A stretch of DNA of 21,955 nucleotides, taken from positions 1 through 21,955 of the forward strand of contig CAYGVJ010000091.1 of the NCBI GenBank assembly GCA_964353255.1. Reading direction: 5' to 3'. A program made the translations under genes and the position numbers. This DNA comes from VFZS01 sp964353255. GTDB taxonomy: Bacteria > Acidobacteriota > Terriglobia > Bryobacterales > Bryobacteraceae. Positions 7,882 through 15,110 of the stretch are shown one piece after another. The stretch's first letter is position 1; the number at the start of each line of letters is the position of its first letter. The notes under the pieces were generated by a model, which was given only the letters and a program-made list of their open reading frames with translations, made no database searches and had not been told where the DNA came from.

Positions 7882-10070
7882 CCCGCGGCAGCTTCACGCA
7901 GACCCGCACCTTCGTCTACGACAGCGACCAGCGCCTCATCTCCTCCGCCAACCCCGAGAACGGCACGGTCACTTACACCTACAACGGCGACTCGACCCTC
8001 CAGAAGAAGACCGACGCCAAGGGGCAGCGCCTGGAGTACACCTACGACGCCTACAAGCGGGTGACCCAGATCCGCAAGTACAACTCCGCCGGGGTCGAGG
8101 TCCCCGGCGTCACCTTCACCTACGACCAGAATCCCGTTGACCCCTACTACAGCCTGAATGCCTGGGGGCGGCGCGCCACGGCCCAGTACCAAGTCGGGGA
8201 TTACAATCTCACCGAAATGTACAGCTACACCCCGGCCGGGCGGCCCACCAAGAAGAAGCTGCGGCTGGCCTACTACCAGGCGACCGGGGAGCTGGAGGAC
8301 GCCCGGACGTATGATGACGAAGGGAGGGTGGCCTCGGTGACCTACCCGGGCGGCAGCCCGTACACCTACGGCTACGACAGCATGGGGCGCCCCAACCGGC
8401 TCAGCCAGGGCGCTACCGACCTGGTCACCGGGGTCACCTACGGCCCGGCGGGGGAGCTGACCGCTATGACCTGGGGTCCGTTAGCCACCCCCTTCAGCGA
8501 GACCCGGACCTACAACCCGCGGTTGCATCTCACCCGCCTGACGGTGCCGGGGCAGGTGGACCTGGAGTACCGCTACTCGGCCACCCAGAACAACGGGCAG
8601 ATCACGCAGTTCAAGGACTGGGGGGTCGGGGAGGAGGTCAGCTACAGCTACGACTCGCTCAGCCGGCTGATCTCGGCCGTCACCACGGGCCCGGAGTGGG
8701 GGCAGAGCTACGCGTATGACGGCTTCGGCAACCGGACGAGCGTGACGGTGACCAAGGGCACCGCCCCGGCGGGGAACCTGAGCTACGACGGGCTGACCAA
8801 CCACATCACGAACAGCGGATTCAGCTATGATGCCAATGGGAACCTGACCAATATGCCAGGAGTTGGCGCCCTCTCCTACGACATCGACAACCGGCTGGCT
8901 TGGGATTGGGCGACTTCCAAGTCTTACGCCTACGACGCGGAGAACCGGCGGGTGTGGAAGAGCCCGGGGAACGAGTTGTACTTCTATGGCGTGGACGGAC
9001 GGCGGGTGGGGACCTACCAGGTCACCGCGGGGGGGCAGTACTGGCTGAACATCCAGCCGACGGAGGTGAACCTGCACTTCGCCGGGCGGCGGATCAAGGC
9101 GGGGGCCGACTGGGTGGTGACGGACCGGCTGGGGTCGGTGGTGAAGCGCGACAGCGAGCGGCTGCGCTACTTCCCCTGGGGCGAGGAGCAGGTGACGAGC
9201 ACCCAGAACCGCGACAAGTTCGGCACCTACTACCGGGACTCGACCGGCTTGGACTACGCCGACCAGCGCTACTACGCCAGCCAGCACGGGAGGTTTCTCA
9301 CGCCCGACCCGTACCGCGCGAGCGGCGGCCGGGCCGAGCCGCAGAGCTGGAACCGGTATACCTACGTCGAGAACGACCCGGTGAACTTCGCGGATCCGCG
9401 CGGATTGCTAAGGAGGTGCCCAGCCGGTACGTCTTCCACTGGATGGTCCTGTGTCGTGGATGACGTCATCGGTGTTGAGTACGAGCCGACGCGATACTAT
9501 TATGGGCCGGAGTCGATGCCCGGGGGAGGCGGCCGCGACGCGGGCGGGAGCGAGGGCGACCGCCAGTCCGATGACAGAGAGAGCCGCTTCGCAGCCGCAG
9601 CAGCCGCTGCGAAACAGAATTGGCAGAAGGTGAGTTCCGACATTCGTGTCGCAGTGTCCGAAGACAGTGTCTTCACGCCGGAAATGATCGACTGCATTGC
9701 GGGGATCGAAGCGACGTGGGATCGCACCCGCGACGGCCCAGATGGGCGCACCGGTCTGTTCCAATACAACCAGGGGACCTGGGAGAACGAGTATGACAAC
9801 ACCACGCCTTGGTCGGTCGCGAACGCCCGGAGCATCGAAACGGCTGTGGGGGTGGTTCTGGGCGGTCTTCAGTATAGACTCGAGGCGTCACAGAGTCATC
9901 GGCCGGACAGGACGGCCGAGGAGCATCTGGCGAGAGCGCTCTCGATGTTCAACGGCGAGGCTAAGTATGGAGTGTACGGCTATGGCAATGCTGTCATGAA
10001 CTGCGCCAAGAGCATTACAGCCAATTTCGAGCAAGGCTTCCGAGCGATCTGGGATTTGACCAACCCATAG
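7635..10070 (+). CDS. RHS core protein with lysozyme/transglycosylase-like C-terminal tip (frameshifted from upstream segment)
   Basis: RHS homology begins near 7761 (KFTTNALGNLVQVTEPNPNGGN); the ATG at 7635 is only where the frame opens. Many YD repeats follow (YTYNGDSTLQKKTDAKGQ, YAYDGFGNRTSV), then the RHS-associated core end. That end has YRDSTGLDYA..RYYASQHGRFLTPDPY, PQSWNRYTYVENDPVNF and DPRGL, finishing at 9407. The last ~220 residues are the variable tip. It has a low-complexity linker (GGGGRDAGGSEGD, AAAAAAA), then a lysozyme-fold-like stretch: CIAGIEATWDR with a candidate catalytic Glu, GRTGLFQYNQGTWE, and MFNGEAKYGVYGYGNAVMNCA. The likely activity is peptidoglycan cleavage. A secreted partner gene begins 10 nt after the stop, as expected for immunity to a periplasm-acting effector. 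The RHS identity is certain; the muramidase call is inference from motif order. Confidence 0.8.
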   Translation: MPGPDYPGEPARRHRLDNVRLPGQHHQGHRPGRQVESLGANAKFTTNALGNLVQVTEPNPNGGNHETYYTHNLANRLTQVSMTRGSFTQTRTFVYDSDQRLISSANPENGTVTYTYNGDSTLQKKTDAKGQRLEYTYDAYKRVTQIRKYNSAGVEVPGVTFTYDQNPVDPYYSLNAWGRRATAQYQVGDYNLTEMYSYTPAGRPTKKKLRLAYYQATGELEDARTYDDEGRVASVTYPGGSPYTYGYDSMGRPNRLSQGATDLVTGVTYGPAGELTAMTWGPLATPFSETRTYNPRLHLTRLTVPGQVDLEYRYSATQNNGQITQFKDWGVGEEVSYSYDSLSRLISAVTTGPEWGQSYAYDGFGNRTSVTVTKGTAPAGNLSYDGLTNHITNSGFSYDANGNLTNMPGVGALSYDIDNRLAWDWATSKSYAYDAENRRVWKSPGNELYFYGVDGRRVGTYQVTAGGQYWLNIQPTEVNLHFAGRRIKAGADWVVTDRLGSVVKRDSERLRYFPWGEEQVTSTQNRDKFGTYYRDSTGLDYADQRYYASQHGRFLTPDPYRASGGRAEPQSWNRYTYVENDPVNFADPRGLLRRCPAGTSSTGWSCVVDDVIGVEYEPTRYYYGPESMPGGGGRDAGGSEGDRQSDDRESRFAAAAAAAKQNWQKVSSDIRVAVSEDSVFTPEMIDCIAGIEATWDRTRDGPDGRTGLFQYNQGTWENEYDNTTPWSVANARSIETAVGVVLGGLQYRLEASQSHRPDRTAEEHLARALSMFNGEAKYGVYGYGNAVMNCAKSITANFEQGFRAIWDLTNP
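7744..7760 (+). other. 17-bp insertion that breaks the RHS frame (inferred)
   Basis: The upstream frame reads ...DPAGKWK up to 7743 and the downstream frame reads KFTTNALGNL from 7761. Removing the 17 bases GCTTGGGCGCAAACGCC joins them as GKWK-KFTTNALGNL, the usual wording of these repeats. The segment and its edges form a small imperfect palindrome (CTTGGGCG..CGCCAAG), consistent with a template-switch type mutation. A sequencing or assembly error is the alternative. Confidence 0.55.
8652..9407 (+). repeat. RHS core segment, copy 1 of a duplicated ~0.7-kb block
   Basis: The block encodes DSLSRLISAVTTGPEWGQS through DPRGL. It is repeated, with about 33 codons fewer, at 10815-11471. The largest gap corresponds to residues GLTNHITN...GALSYD, which lie between two NLSYD/ALSYD boundaries and so could have been lost by recombination. 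Confidence 0.85.
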
Positions 10071-10080
10071 GGAGGTTAGC

Positions 10081-10596
10081 GTGGCTAATCGGATCCGAGT
10101 CGTTCTCTTTCTGGCTTCCTCCGCCGCGATGCCAGCTGTTGCGGGCACCGATCAATCGAGCGCGAAGCTCTGCCCCAACGTAATTGCTTCACTGATGACC
10201 GTCCCCGGCAACCTGGATTCAACTGTCTCGGGCCAGCGAGTCGAAATCCGACAGTGTCCACTGGATATCCGCCCCGGCAAAGGATGGGTCCAGTTGGTGG
10301 CGTGGCGAAAAGGTGAGAAGACACCCGCGCTGATCTACGACGCCGAAGACAGCGGTCTTCGCCAAATGGTAATGATCGAGGGTGTCTACGTGTTCGAGTT
10401 CATGGGGGGCCTGGCATCGCGGACCGTTGCCATCGTCTTCAAGGACGGGGACCCGCGCATCGGCATGGAGGACGGGTCTAGGTACAAGACCACGATATCT
10501 GCTGACGATTCGAAGGTCGTAGTCGAGGTGTGGGAGTCCGACGAACTCAGGCGGCGGTACGAGTTCCGCCGAAGCGATAGCGGCGCGCGGCGCTGA
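10081..10596 (+). CDS. putative secreted immunity protein for the lysozyme-like RHS tip
   Basis: A 171-residue protein I do not recognise. It starts at GTG 10081 behind a strong GGAGG (10071-10075) placed 5 nt upstream, and just 10 nt after the RHS stop. The N-terminus is a signal peptide: basic start (MANRIR), hydrophobic VVLFLASSAAM, and a cleavage site after AVA around residue 22. The mature part has two cysteines (KLCPN and RQCPLD) that could form a disulfide, and a beta-rich composition ending in the charged RRRYEFRRSDSGARR. Position, coupled translation and export suggest a periplasmic immunity protein that would block the peptidoglycan-cleaving tip of the preceding gene. This role is inference from layout; no known immunity motif was recognised. 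Confidence 0.65.
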   Translation: MANRIRVVLFLASSAAMPAVAGTDQSSAKLCPNVIASLMTVPGNLDSTVSGQRVEIRQCPLDIRPGKGWVQLVAWRKGEKTPALIYDAEDSGLRQMVMIEGVYVFEFMGGLASRTVAIVFKDGDPRIGMEDGSRYKTTISADDSKVVVEVWESDELRRRYEFRRSDSGARR

Positions 10597-10610
10597 GAGC
10601 TGCAAGACAC

Positions 10611-12113
10611 GTGTCCGGTCCGGTGCCGGAAGCCCGCCCTTGCCCGGCTGAACATGCGCGGCATTGTGTTCGCTTCCTCGGCCGGACGCCGAGTCCGGAG
10701 ATTCTTGCCGCTCGGCCTCCTTTGATCCGGGTAGAAACCCCGAATCCCCGGACAACTCACTCGATCACCGATTCTGACCGGGTCGGCTCGGTGAACCCCT
10801 TCGAGCAGCCGTGGGACTTGCTCTCGCGGCTGATTTCGGCGGTGACCACCGGGCCGGAGTGGGGGCAGTCGTATGCCTACGACGGCTTCGGGAACCGGAC
10901 GAGCGTGACGGTGACCAAAGGCACGGCGCCGGCGGGGAACCTGAGCTACGACATCGACAACCGGCTGGCTTGCGCCGGCTCGGAATGCTACAGCTACGAT
11001 GCGGACAACCGCCGGGTGTGGAAGAGCACGGGGAACCAGCTATACTTCTATGGGGTGGACGGGCGGCGGATGGGGACCTACCAGGTGAGCGTGGGGGGGC
11101 AGTACTGGCTGAACATCCAGCCGGCAGAGGTGAACCTGCACTTCGCCGGGCGGCTGATCCGATCACAGGACAAGTGGGTGGCCACGGATCGGCTGGGCTC
11201 GGTGGTGAAGCGGGAGACCGAACGGCTGCGCTACTTCCCCTGGGGCGAGGAGCAGGTGACCAGCACCCAGAACCGCGACAAGTTCGCCACCTACTTCCGC
11301 GACTCGACCGGCCTGGACTACGCCATGAACCGCTACTACTCCAGCCAGCACGGCAGGTTCTTGACGCCGGATCCGTACATCTCCAGCGGCGGGCTGGGAA
11401 GCCCGCAGAGCTGGAACCGGTATGCGGACGTGGAGAACGATCCGGTGAACTTCTACGACCCATATGGACTTCAGGTGGTGGAGGTAGGGGCCCCCCCGCC
11501 TCCTGACCCGACTCCATCCGGTGGGACGCGCGGATCTGGCGATCCCGGCGGAAGCGATGGGATGGAGGTGGTTGCCGATTTGTTAGATGGCGGCGGCGGC
11601 AGCGCGGGTGGGGGCCTCGACCCCGCGCTCCTGCTGGCCAATGCGACGACGGCCGCCCTCAATGCCTTCCAAGATCCGGCGTGTGCTGGACTCTTCAACA
11701 CTAATTCCAGTCGGCCTCAGACATACGGTCCCGGTCTTGTGCTCCAGGCAATGATGCTCGATGTGCCCCTGAGCGGCACCTATTTCGGCAAGGTCGCGGT
11801 GGCCAGTTTGCCCCAGGGCTACAAAGCATGGACGGAGCCCGGGCAGGACAAGGTGTCCACAGGGTCGGAGGCGAGAGCATCAACCGCCAATATTGTCCTC
11901 CAGAACGGTCCCAATGGTCCTCGGTACACCGAGGCTTCACCCCAGGAGCTCGCCTCGACGTTGATTCACGAGCTCGGTCATGTCTTCAACATCGTCATGT
12001 CTCTTGGGGGATCTGCCATTCAGCAAGACGTCAACCCCGATGGCACACCAAACCCAGAAGCGCAGACGCAAAATGAAAAGAGCCTCTCCAATTGCAGGCC
12101 GCGCGTTCCCTAG
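10611..12113 (+). CDS. orphan RHS C-terminal module with HELGH metallopeptidase-like tip
   Basis: An open frame of 500 codons, but RHS-like sequence begins only at 10815 (DLLSRLISAVTTGPEW). It lacks a convincing start, as is usual for displaced orphan tips. Codons from 10815 to 11471 duplicate the end of the preceding RHS core: DRLGSVVKRETERLRYFPWG, RDSTGLDYAMNRYY, PQSWNRYADVENDPVNF and DPYGL. A Pro/Gly linker follows. A new tip ends with LASTLIHELGHVFNIVM, carrying the HExxH zinc-binding motif, and a downstream NEKSLSNC that might supply a further ligand. The likely activity of the tip is that of a zincin-type protease, but the third zinc ligand is not obvious. The module can act only after recombining onto a full-length RHS gene. 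The 3' end overlaps the next gene by about 40 bp. Confidence 0.72.
   Translation: MSGPVPEARPCPAEHARHCVRFLGRTPSPEILAARPPLIRVETPNPRTTHSITDSDRVGSVNPFEQPWDLLSRLISAVTTGPEWGQSYAYDGFGNRTSVTVTKGTAPAGNLSYDIDNRLACAGSECYSYDADNRRVWKSTGNQLYFYGVDGRRMGTYQVSVGGQYWLNIQPAEVNLHFAGRLIRSQDKWVATDRLGSVVKRETERLRYFPWGEEQVTSTQNRDKFATYFRDSTGLDYAMNRYYSSQHGRFLTPDPYISSGGLGSPQSWNRYADVENDPVNFYDPYGLQVVEVGAPPPPDPTPSGGTRGSGDPGGSDGMEVVADLLDGGGGSAGGGLDPALLLANATTAALNAFQDPACAGLFNTNSSRPQTYGPGLVLQAMMLDVPLSGTYFGKVAVASLPQGYKAWTEPGQDKVSTGSEARASTANIVLQNGPNGPRYTEASPQELASTLIHELGHVFNIVMSLGGSAIQQDVNPDGTPNPEAQTQNEKSLSNCRPRVP
10815..11471 (+). repeat. RHS core segment, copy 2 of the duplicated block
   Basis: Duplicate of 8652-9407, with very high similarity at both the protein and DNA level (for example FYGVDGRR.GTYQV, YWLNIQP.EVNLHFAGR, FPWGEEQVTSTQNRDKF). 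It would give a long homologous tract through which the second tip could replace the first. Confidence 0.85.
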
Positions 12114-12669
12114 GGCTTCGATCCTAGTCCTGTTGTGCGCCGCCGTTGTGCACACCGGGTGCACCAGCGGCCGGCGCACACCACCCGGGCAGGAGAGGGA
12201 GCCCGTGAAGACGTTGACCGTGTGTGAGTTGTTCAAGAATCTGCCTGCTTATCAAGACAGGATAGTATCCGTCAGAGGCATTTATTACTTTGGTTTGCGG
12301 CAGGAGGGCTGCCCGAGCCAGTTCGCGGGTGACAATCGCACGTGGCCATCCGCGCTTTCTATGATCTCTTCTGATACTTGGCTTTCCGCGGACCGACGTG
12401 TCGGGTTCGCGACGGACCAGGAGAGCTGGAACGAGCTCAACAGGGCAGCGATCCGCGTAGGGCAACAAGGACATCGAGCGGAGGTCTGGGCGACCGTTGT
12501 GGGTTCGCTCCGAGGACCGTATAGAACTGTCCGGCCAGGTAAAGTCACCGTCGGAGGCTTCGGCCACCTGGGAGTGTACCCCGCGGAGTTGGTGGTGAAA
12601 CGGGTATGCGATGTTGAGGTCAAGCCGGCGCCAACATACGATTATCGGGCGACCCTCCCGCGAAAGTAG
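12073..12669 (+). CDS. putative lipoprotein, candidate immunity partner of the HELGH tip
   Basis: A 198-residue protein of unknown family. I chose ATG 12073 because it directly precedes a signal sequence: basic MKRASPIAGRAFPR, hydrophobic ASILVLLCAAVV, then HTGC with a candidate lipid-attached cysteine. Earlier in-frame starts at 11980 and 12040 would bury this signal. The lipobox is not ideal, with His at -3. The mature part begins with a disordered SGRRTPPGQEREP and includes CELFKNLPAYQDRIVSVRGIYYFGLRQEGC, reminiscent of small OB-like or DUF domains on bacterial lipoproteins (VRG.Y then V.GHRAEVWATVVG). The gene overlaps the end of the orphan RHS tip, so the two are translationally linked. 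By analogy with the secreted protein after the first tip, a periplasm-facing immunity role is inferred. Confidence 0.6.
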   Translation: MKRASPIAGRAFPRASILVLLCAAVVHTGCTSGRRTPPGQEREPVKTLTVCELFKNLPAYQDRIVSVRGIYYFGLRQEGCPSQFAGDNRTWPSALSMISSDTWLSADRRVGFATDQESWNELNRAAIRVGQQGHRAEVWATVVGSLRGPYRTVRPGKVTVGGFGHLGVYPAELVVKRVCDVEVKPAPTYDYRATLPRK

Positions 12670-12955
12670 TTGACGGGACCTCAAGCAGCCCCGGGCCGCG
12701 ATCAGTAGAAACGGCTCGCGCTAGACACTGAATCCCGGAACAGTTTTGAGCTATGAACCTGAGGGTTCATAACACGGCATGAAAATGCTCACCGCGGCCC
12801 CACGTAGAATCAACAGCTTGCGGATACTTTCAGGAGAGGGTGGTGTGAAAAATCGGTGGACAGGCGAAACCGCCTGTCCCACGGCCGGCTAAGTGCCCTG
12901 GGGGCACTGTGGGAGGGACAGTCCTGTCTGTCGATTCAAGCCGTCATCCGGCCGC
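12670..12955. other. intergenic end of the insertion with three hairpins
   Basis: No gene was found. Three perfect inverted repeats are visible: TATGAACC-TGAG-GGTTCATA (12752-12771), GGACAGGCG-AAAC-CGCCTGTCC (12858-12879) and AGTGCCC-TGG-GGGCACT (12892-12908). None is followed by a run of T, so they are not classic intrinsic terminators. They could be repeat elements or Rho-linked structures between the + strand toxin genes and the end of the minus-strand glcE gene. Confidence 0.55.
12858..12879. repeat. GACAGGC-type hairpin repeat
   Basis: A 9-bp stem with loop AAAC. It shares the GACAGGC/GCCTGTC arms with 15090-15107, and a related degenerate form lies near 19776-19796. It is interpreted as a dispersed short palindromic (REP-like) element. 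Confidence 0.55.
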
Positions 12956-12972
12956 CCTCAAATGCGGCCATA
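12956..12972. repeat. right 17-bp direct repeat bounding the RHS insertion
   Basis: CCTCAAATGCGGCCATA includes the glcE stop codon. It repeats 6433-6449 with one difference. On the minus strand it also contains ATGGCCGCATTTGA, the ghost of the glcF start. Confidence 0.7.
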
Positions 12973-14100
12973 CAACCTTCCTGGGTTGAGCAAACCCTTG
13001 GGGTCGAACATACGCTTGATCCGCCGCATCACCTCCAGGTCGCCTCCCGGGGCGGGCCACAGCTCCAGCCGGTCTTTCTGCTCCGGCGGCGCAAACTCGA
13101 TGACCGCCTTCCAGCCGCGCGGGAGGCAGGCCTGCTTCATCCAGAGCTGAGCGGATGGGACATCTGAGAAGTAGCCCCAGCAAACGCCCGTGCCGGCGCG
13201 CGCCACCGCCGGCGCCGCGAGCGACGCGATGACTCCTTCGAGCTGCGGCAACGTGGCCGACACGCGGACGACAGCGCCGCCCGGGTTGCGGGCCAGAAAG
13301 TCGGGCGTGAAGTTCTGCACCCTCCGCCAGAAAGTCTCCTCGGCCGGCCCCTCGAGCGCCTCGGCCGCCGGCAGCTCACGGCCCCACCGCTCGATGACCG
13401 CGGCGTTGCCGGCCACCTGGAGCGCCAGGACGCAGCCGCCCTTCCCCAGCGCGACGGAGGCCTGGGGATTCAGCAGGTCAATGGCAACCGGTTGCAGAAC
13501 GCTTCGCAGAATGCGGTCGCGTGCCGCGCAGGCGTCCGCCAAGCCGTCAAAGTGAAGCAGATACGACCGTGAGACCAGAGGCTGGGGCGCCAGCCGGAAA
13601 TTGACCACCGCGATGCCGGCAAGCGTGCCGAAGGAGCCGATCATCAGCTTGGCCATGTCCAGGCCGGCGACGTTCTTCACCACCAGCCCGCCGGACTGGA
13701 TCAGTTTGCCCTCGAGGGTGGCAAACTGCATGCCGATGACCATGTCGCGCACGGCGCCATACAAGCGGCGCCGGGGGCCGCTGGTGTTGGCGGCCACGAT
13801 GCCCCCGATGGTGGCTTCCTCGGAGAAAGGCGGATCCAGGGGGAGCATCTGGCGGTGTTCGGCCAGCAGGCGGCTTGCGTCCGCGAACTTGACGCCCGCC
13901 TCGAGGCTGATGGTGAGGTCCCGCGGCTCATAGGCGAGCACGCGCGCCAGGCCCAAGGTGGAGATGGTCACCTCAGCCGGCGGCAAGGGGCCGCCCATGG
14001 CTTGCTTGGTGAAGTTGCCGCCGAGAGCGATGACCTGTGCCGCAGCGGCGGCGGAAGCCAGGGCCTCGGCGAGTTCTTGCCCGGTGCGGGGCGTCAGCAT
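12958..14100 (-). CDS. glcE: glycolate oxidase FAD-binding subunit GlcE
   Basis: A 380-residue FAD-linked oxidase of the PCMH/VAO fold. Visible FAD-binding stretches are VIALGGNFTKQAMGG (about 23-37), LTISLEAGVKFADASRLLAEHRQMLPLDPP (63-92), ATIGGIVAANTSGPRRRLYGAVRDMVIGM (about 96-124) and SGGLVVKNVAGLDMAKLMIGSFGTLA (136-161). The C-terminal half ends in MFDPKGLLNPGRLYGRI, the usual end of this family. GlcE works with GlcD and GlcF to oxidise glycolate to glyoxylate with electrons passing to the respiratory chain. Its stop (TGA, read from 12960 to 12958) would naturally overlap the glcF start, but a 6.5-kb toxin island now intervenes. No clear Shine-Dalgarno precedes the ATG at 14100. Confidence 0.9.
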   Translation of the reverse strand: MLTPRTGQELAEALASAAAAAQVIALGGNFTKQAMGGPLPPAEVTISTLGLARVLAYEPRDLTISLEAGVKFADASRLLAEHRQMLPLDPPFSEEATIGGIVAANTSGPRRRLYGAVRDMVIGMQFATLEGKLIQSGGLVVKNVAGLDMAKLMIGSFGTLAGIAVVNFRLAPQPLVSRSYLLHFDGLADACAARDRILRSVLQPVAIDLLNPQASVALGKGGCVLALQVAGNAAVIERWGRELPAAEALEGPAEETFWRRVQNFTPDFLARNPGGAVVRVSATLPQLEGVIASLAAPAVARAGTGVCWGYFSDVPSAQLWMKQACLPRGWKAVIEFAPPEQKDRLELWPAPGGDLEVMRRIKRMFDPKGLLNPGRLYGRI

Positions 14101-14105
14101 TGGCG

Positions 14106-14133
14106 GTAGGGGGCGGGCATGCCCGCCCCCTAC
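14106..14133. repeat. 28-bp perfect palindrome between divergent genes
   Basis: Two 14-bp arms (GTAGGGGGCGGGCA and its exact complement) meet at the centre without a spacer. The palindrome lies between the glcE start (14100, minus) and the ABC gene start (14149, plus). It could be a dispersed palindromic repeat or an operator for the divergent pair; the sequence alone does not decide. Confidence 0.75.
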
Positions 14134-14148
14134 AGTATCCTATCAAGC

Positions 14149-15099
14149 ATGGCCCTCGAGTTTTGCGAGGTGGTTTTCGGGCCGCTCAGGCGGTTCAGCG
14201 CAGCAGCCCCGGATGGCGCGGTGATCGGAATCATCGGCGAGAACGGCGCTGGCAAAAGCGCGCTGCTGCGGGTGGCAGCGGGCTTGGAGAAGCCGCTGTC
14301 CGGCGAAGTGCGCGCCTCGGGAACCAGGCGGCTATTGGGCCCGGCGGATACGCTGGACATCGAGGCGGCGGGCGTTCTGCTGCTGGAGCACACCCTGGCG
14401 CAGCAGGACGCCTTGGCGCGCGCCCGCGCGGCGGCCGCCCTCGCGCGGCTGCGGCGATCCGGCTCGACCGTGCTCGTGGTTTCGCACGAGGAGGATCTGC
14501 TGGCCGCGCTCTGCGACGAGGTCTGGTGGCTGGACCAGGGGCAGTTGGCGGCGCGGGGAGACCCGCGAGAGGTGCTCGATCAGTACCGGCGGCACGTGGC
14601 CCGGCGCCTCCGAGCCTGGGGCGAGACGCAACCGGCGGCGTTGCGCCCCTCCCTCCGGCGCGGCGACGGGCGAGCGCACATCCTGGCGCTCGAGACGCTG
14701 GATCAGGAGGGCCGGCCCACGCTGGTCTGGCGGAGCGGCGAGCCGGTGAGCGTGCGGGTGACGGTGCGCTTCGAGCGGGATGTCGAAGACCCGGTAGTGG
14801 GAATCATGATCCGCACCCGCGTCGGCTTCGAGGTCTACGGGACGAACACGGAGCTCGAGGGGCTGAAGCTGGGTCCCTGCCGCGCGGGGGACGTGCTGCG
14901 GCTGACGTTCGCTTTCCGGTGCGATCTCTGCCCGCGCGAGTACACGCTCACCGCGGCCTCCCACGATCCCGACGGCGTCTGGCACGACTGGATGGAGGAC
15001 GCCCTAGCGTTTTCGGTGGCGGACATGCGGTATACGGCAGGAGTGGCGAACCTGCGGGCGCGGGTCAGCGTGGAGAGGCCGACACCCGCGACAGGCTAA
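14149..15099 (+). CDS. compact ABC ATPase with Wzt-like C-terminal domain
   Basis: 316 residues from ATG 14149. The earlier ATG 14119 lies inside a palindrome and is less likely. Walker A is GENGAGKS at 30-37. A Walker-B-like VLLLEH sits at 76-81, and the H-loop is SHEED at 112-116. The segment between Walker A and B is only about 40 residues. The Q-loop, helical subdomain and LSGGQ signature, normally about 100 residues, are missing, and the expected LLLLDE reads LLLEH. The C-terminal half (about 185-310) has the beta-sandwich style of the Wzt substrate-recognition domain (GEPVSVRVTVRFERDVEDPVVGIMIRTRVGFEVYGTNT, then YTLTAASHDPDG). Full Wzt ATPases (about 400-430 residues) export O-antigen or other glycans. 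Here the ATPase may be inactive, or a binding or regulatory variant. No permease gene is adjacent. Confidence 0.75.
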   Translation: MALEFCEVVFGPLRRFSAAAPDGAVIGIIGENGAGKSALLRVAAGLEKPLSGEVRASGTRRLLGPADTLDIEAAGVLLLEHTLAQQDALARARAAAALARLRRSGSTVLVVSHEEDLLAALCDEVWWLDQGQLAARGDPREVLDQYRRHVARRLRAWGETQPAALRPSLRRGDGRAHILALETLDQEGRPTLVWRSGEPVSVRVTVRFERDVEDPVVGIMIRTRVGFEVYGTNTELEGLKLGPCRAGDVLRLTFAFRCDLCPREYTLTAASHDPDGVWHDWMEDALAFSVADMRYTAGVANLRARVSVERPTPATG

Positions 15100-15107
15100 A
15101 GCCTGTC
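15090..15107. repeat. GACAGGC-type hairpin at the end of the ABC gene
   Basis: GACAGGC-TAAA-GCCTGTC, a 7-bp stem whose loop contains the TAA stop codon of the ABC gene. It is related to the hairpin at 12858-12879. The placement could stabilise or end the transcript against the convergent gene starting its 3' end at 15111. Confidence 0.55.
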
Positions 15108-15110
15108 CTA

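Noticed and set aside
8652..11471. CRISPR-like or satellite repeats in the RHS region
   Set aside because: The periodicity comes from YD-type protein repeats and one duplicated core block, not from short identical units with spacers.
12752..12771. Intrinsic terminator after the lipoprotein gene (TATGAACC-TGAG-GGTTCATA)
   Set aside because: The 8-bp stem is perfect but AT-rich and not followed by a run of T; kept only as a hairpin.
6450..12955. Transposon ends or a transposase for the RHS island
   Set aside because: No inverted repeats were found at the inner edges and no transposase or integrase reading frame exists inside.
14119..14148. Earlier start (ATG 14119) for the compact ABC gene
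   Set aside because: It lies in the centre of the 28-bp palindrome, and the added residues (MPAPYSILSS) do not fit the start of an ABC domain.
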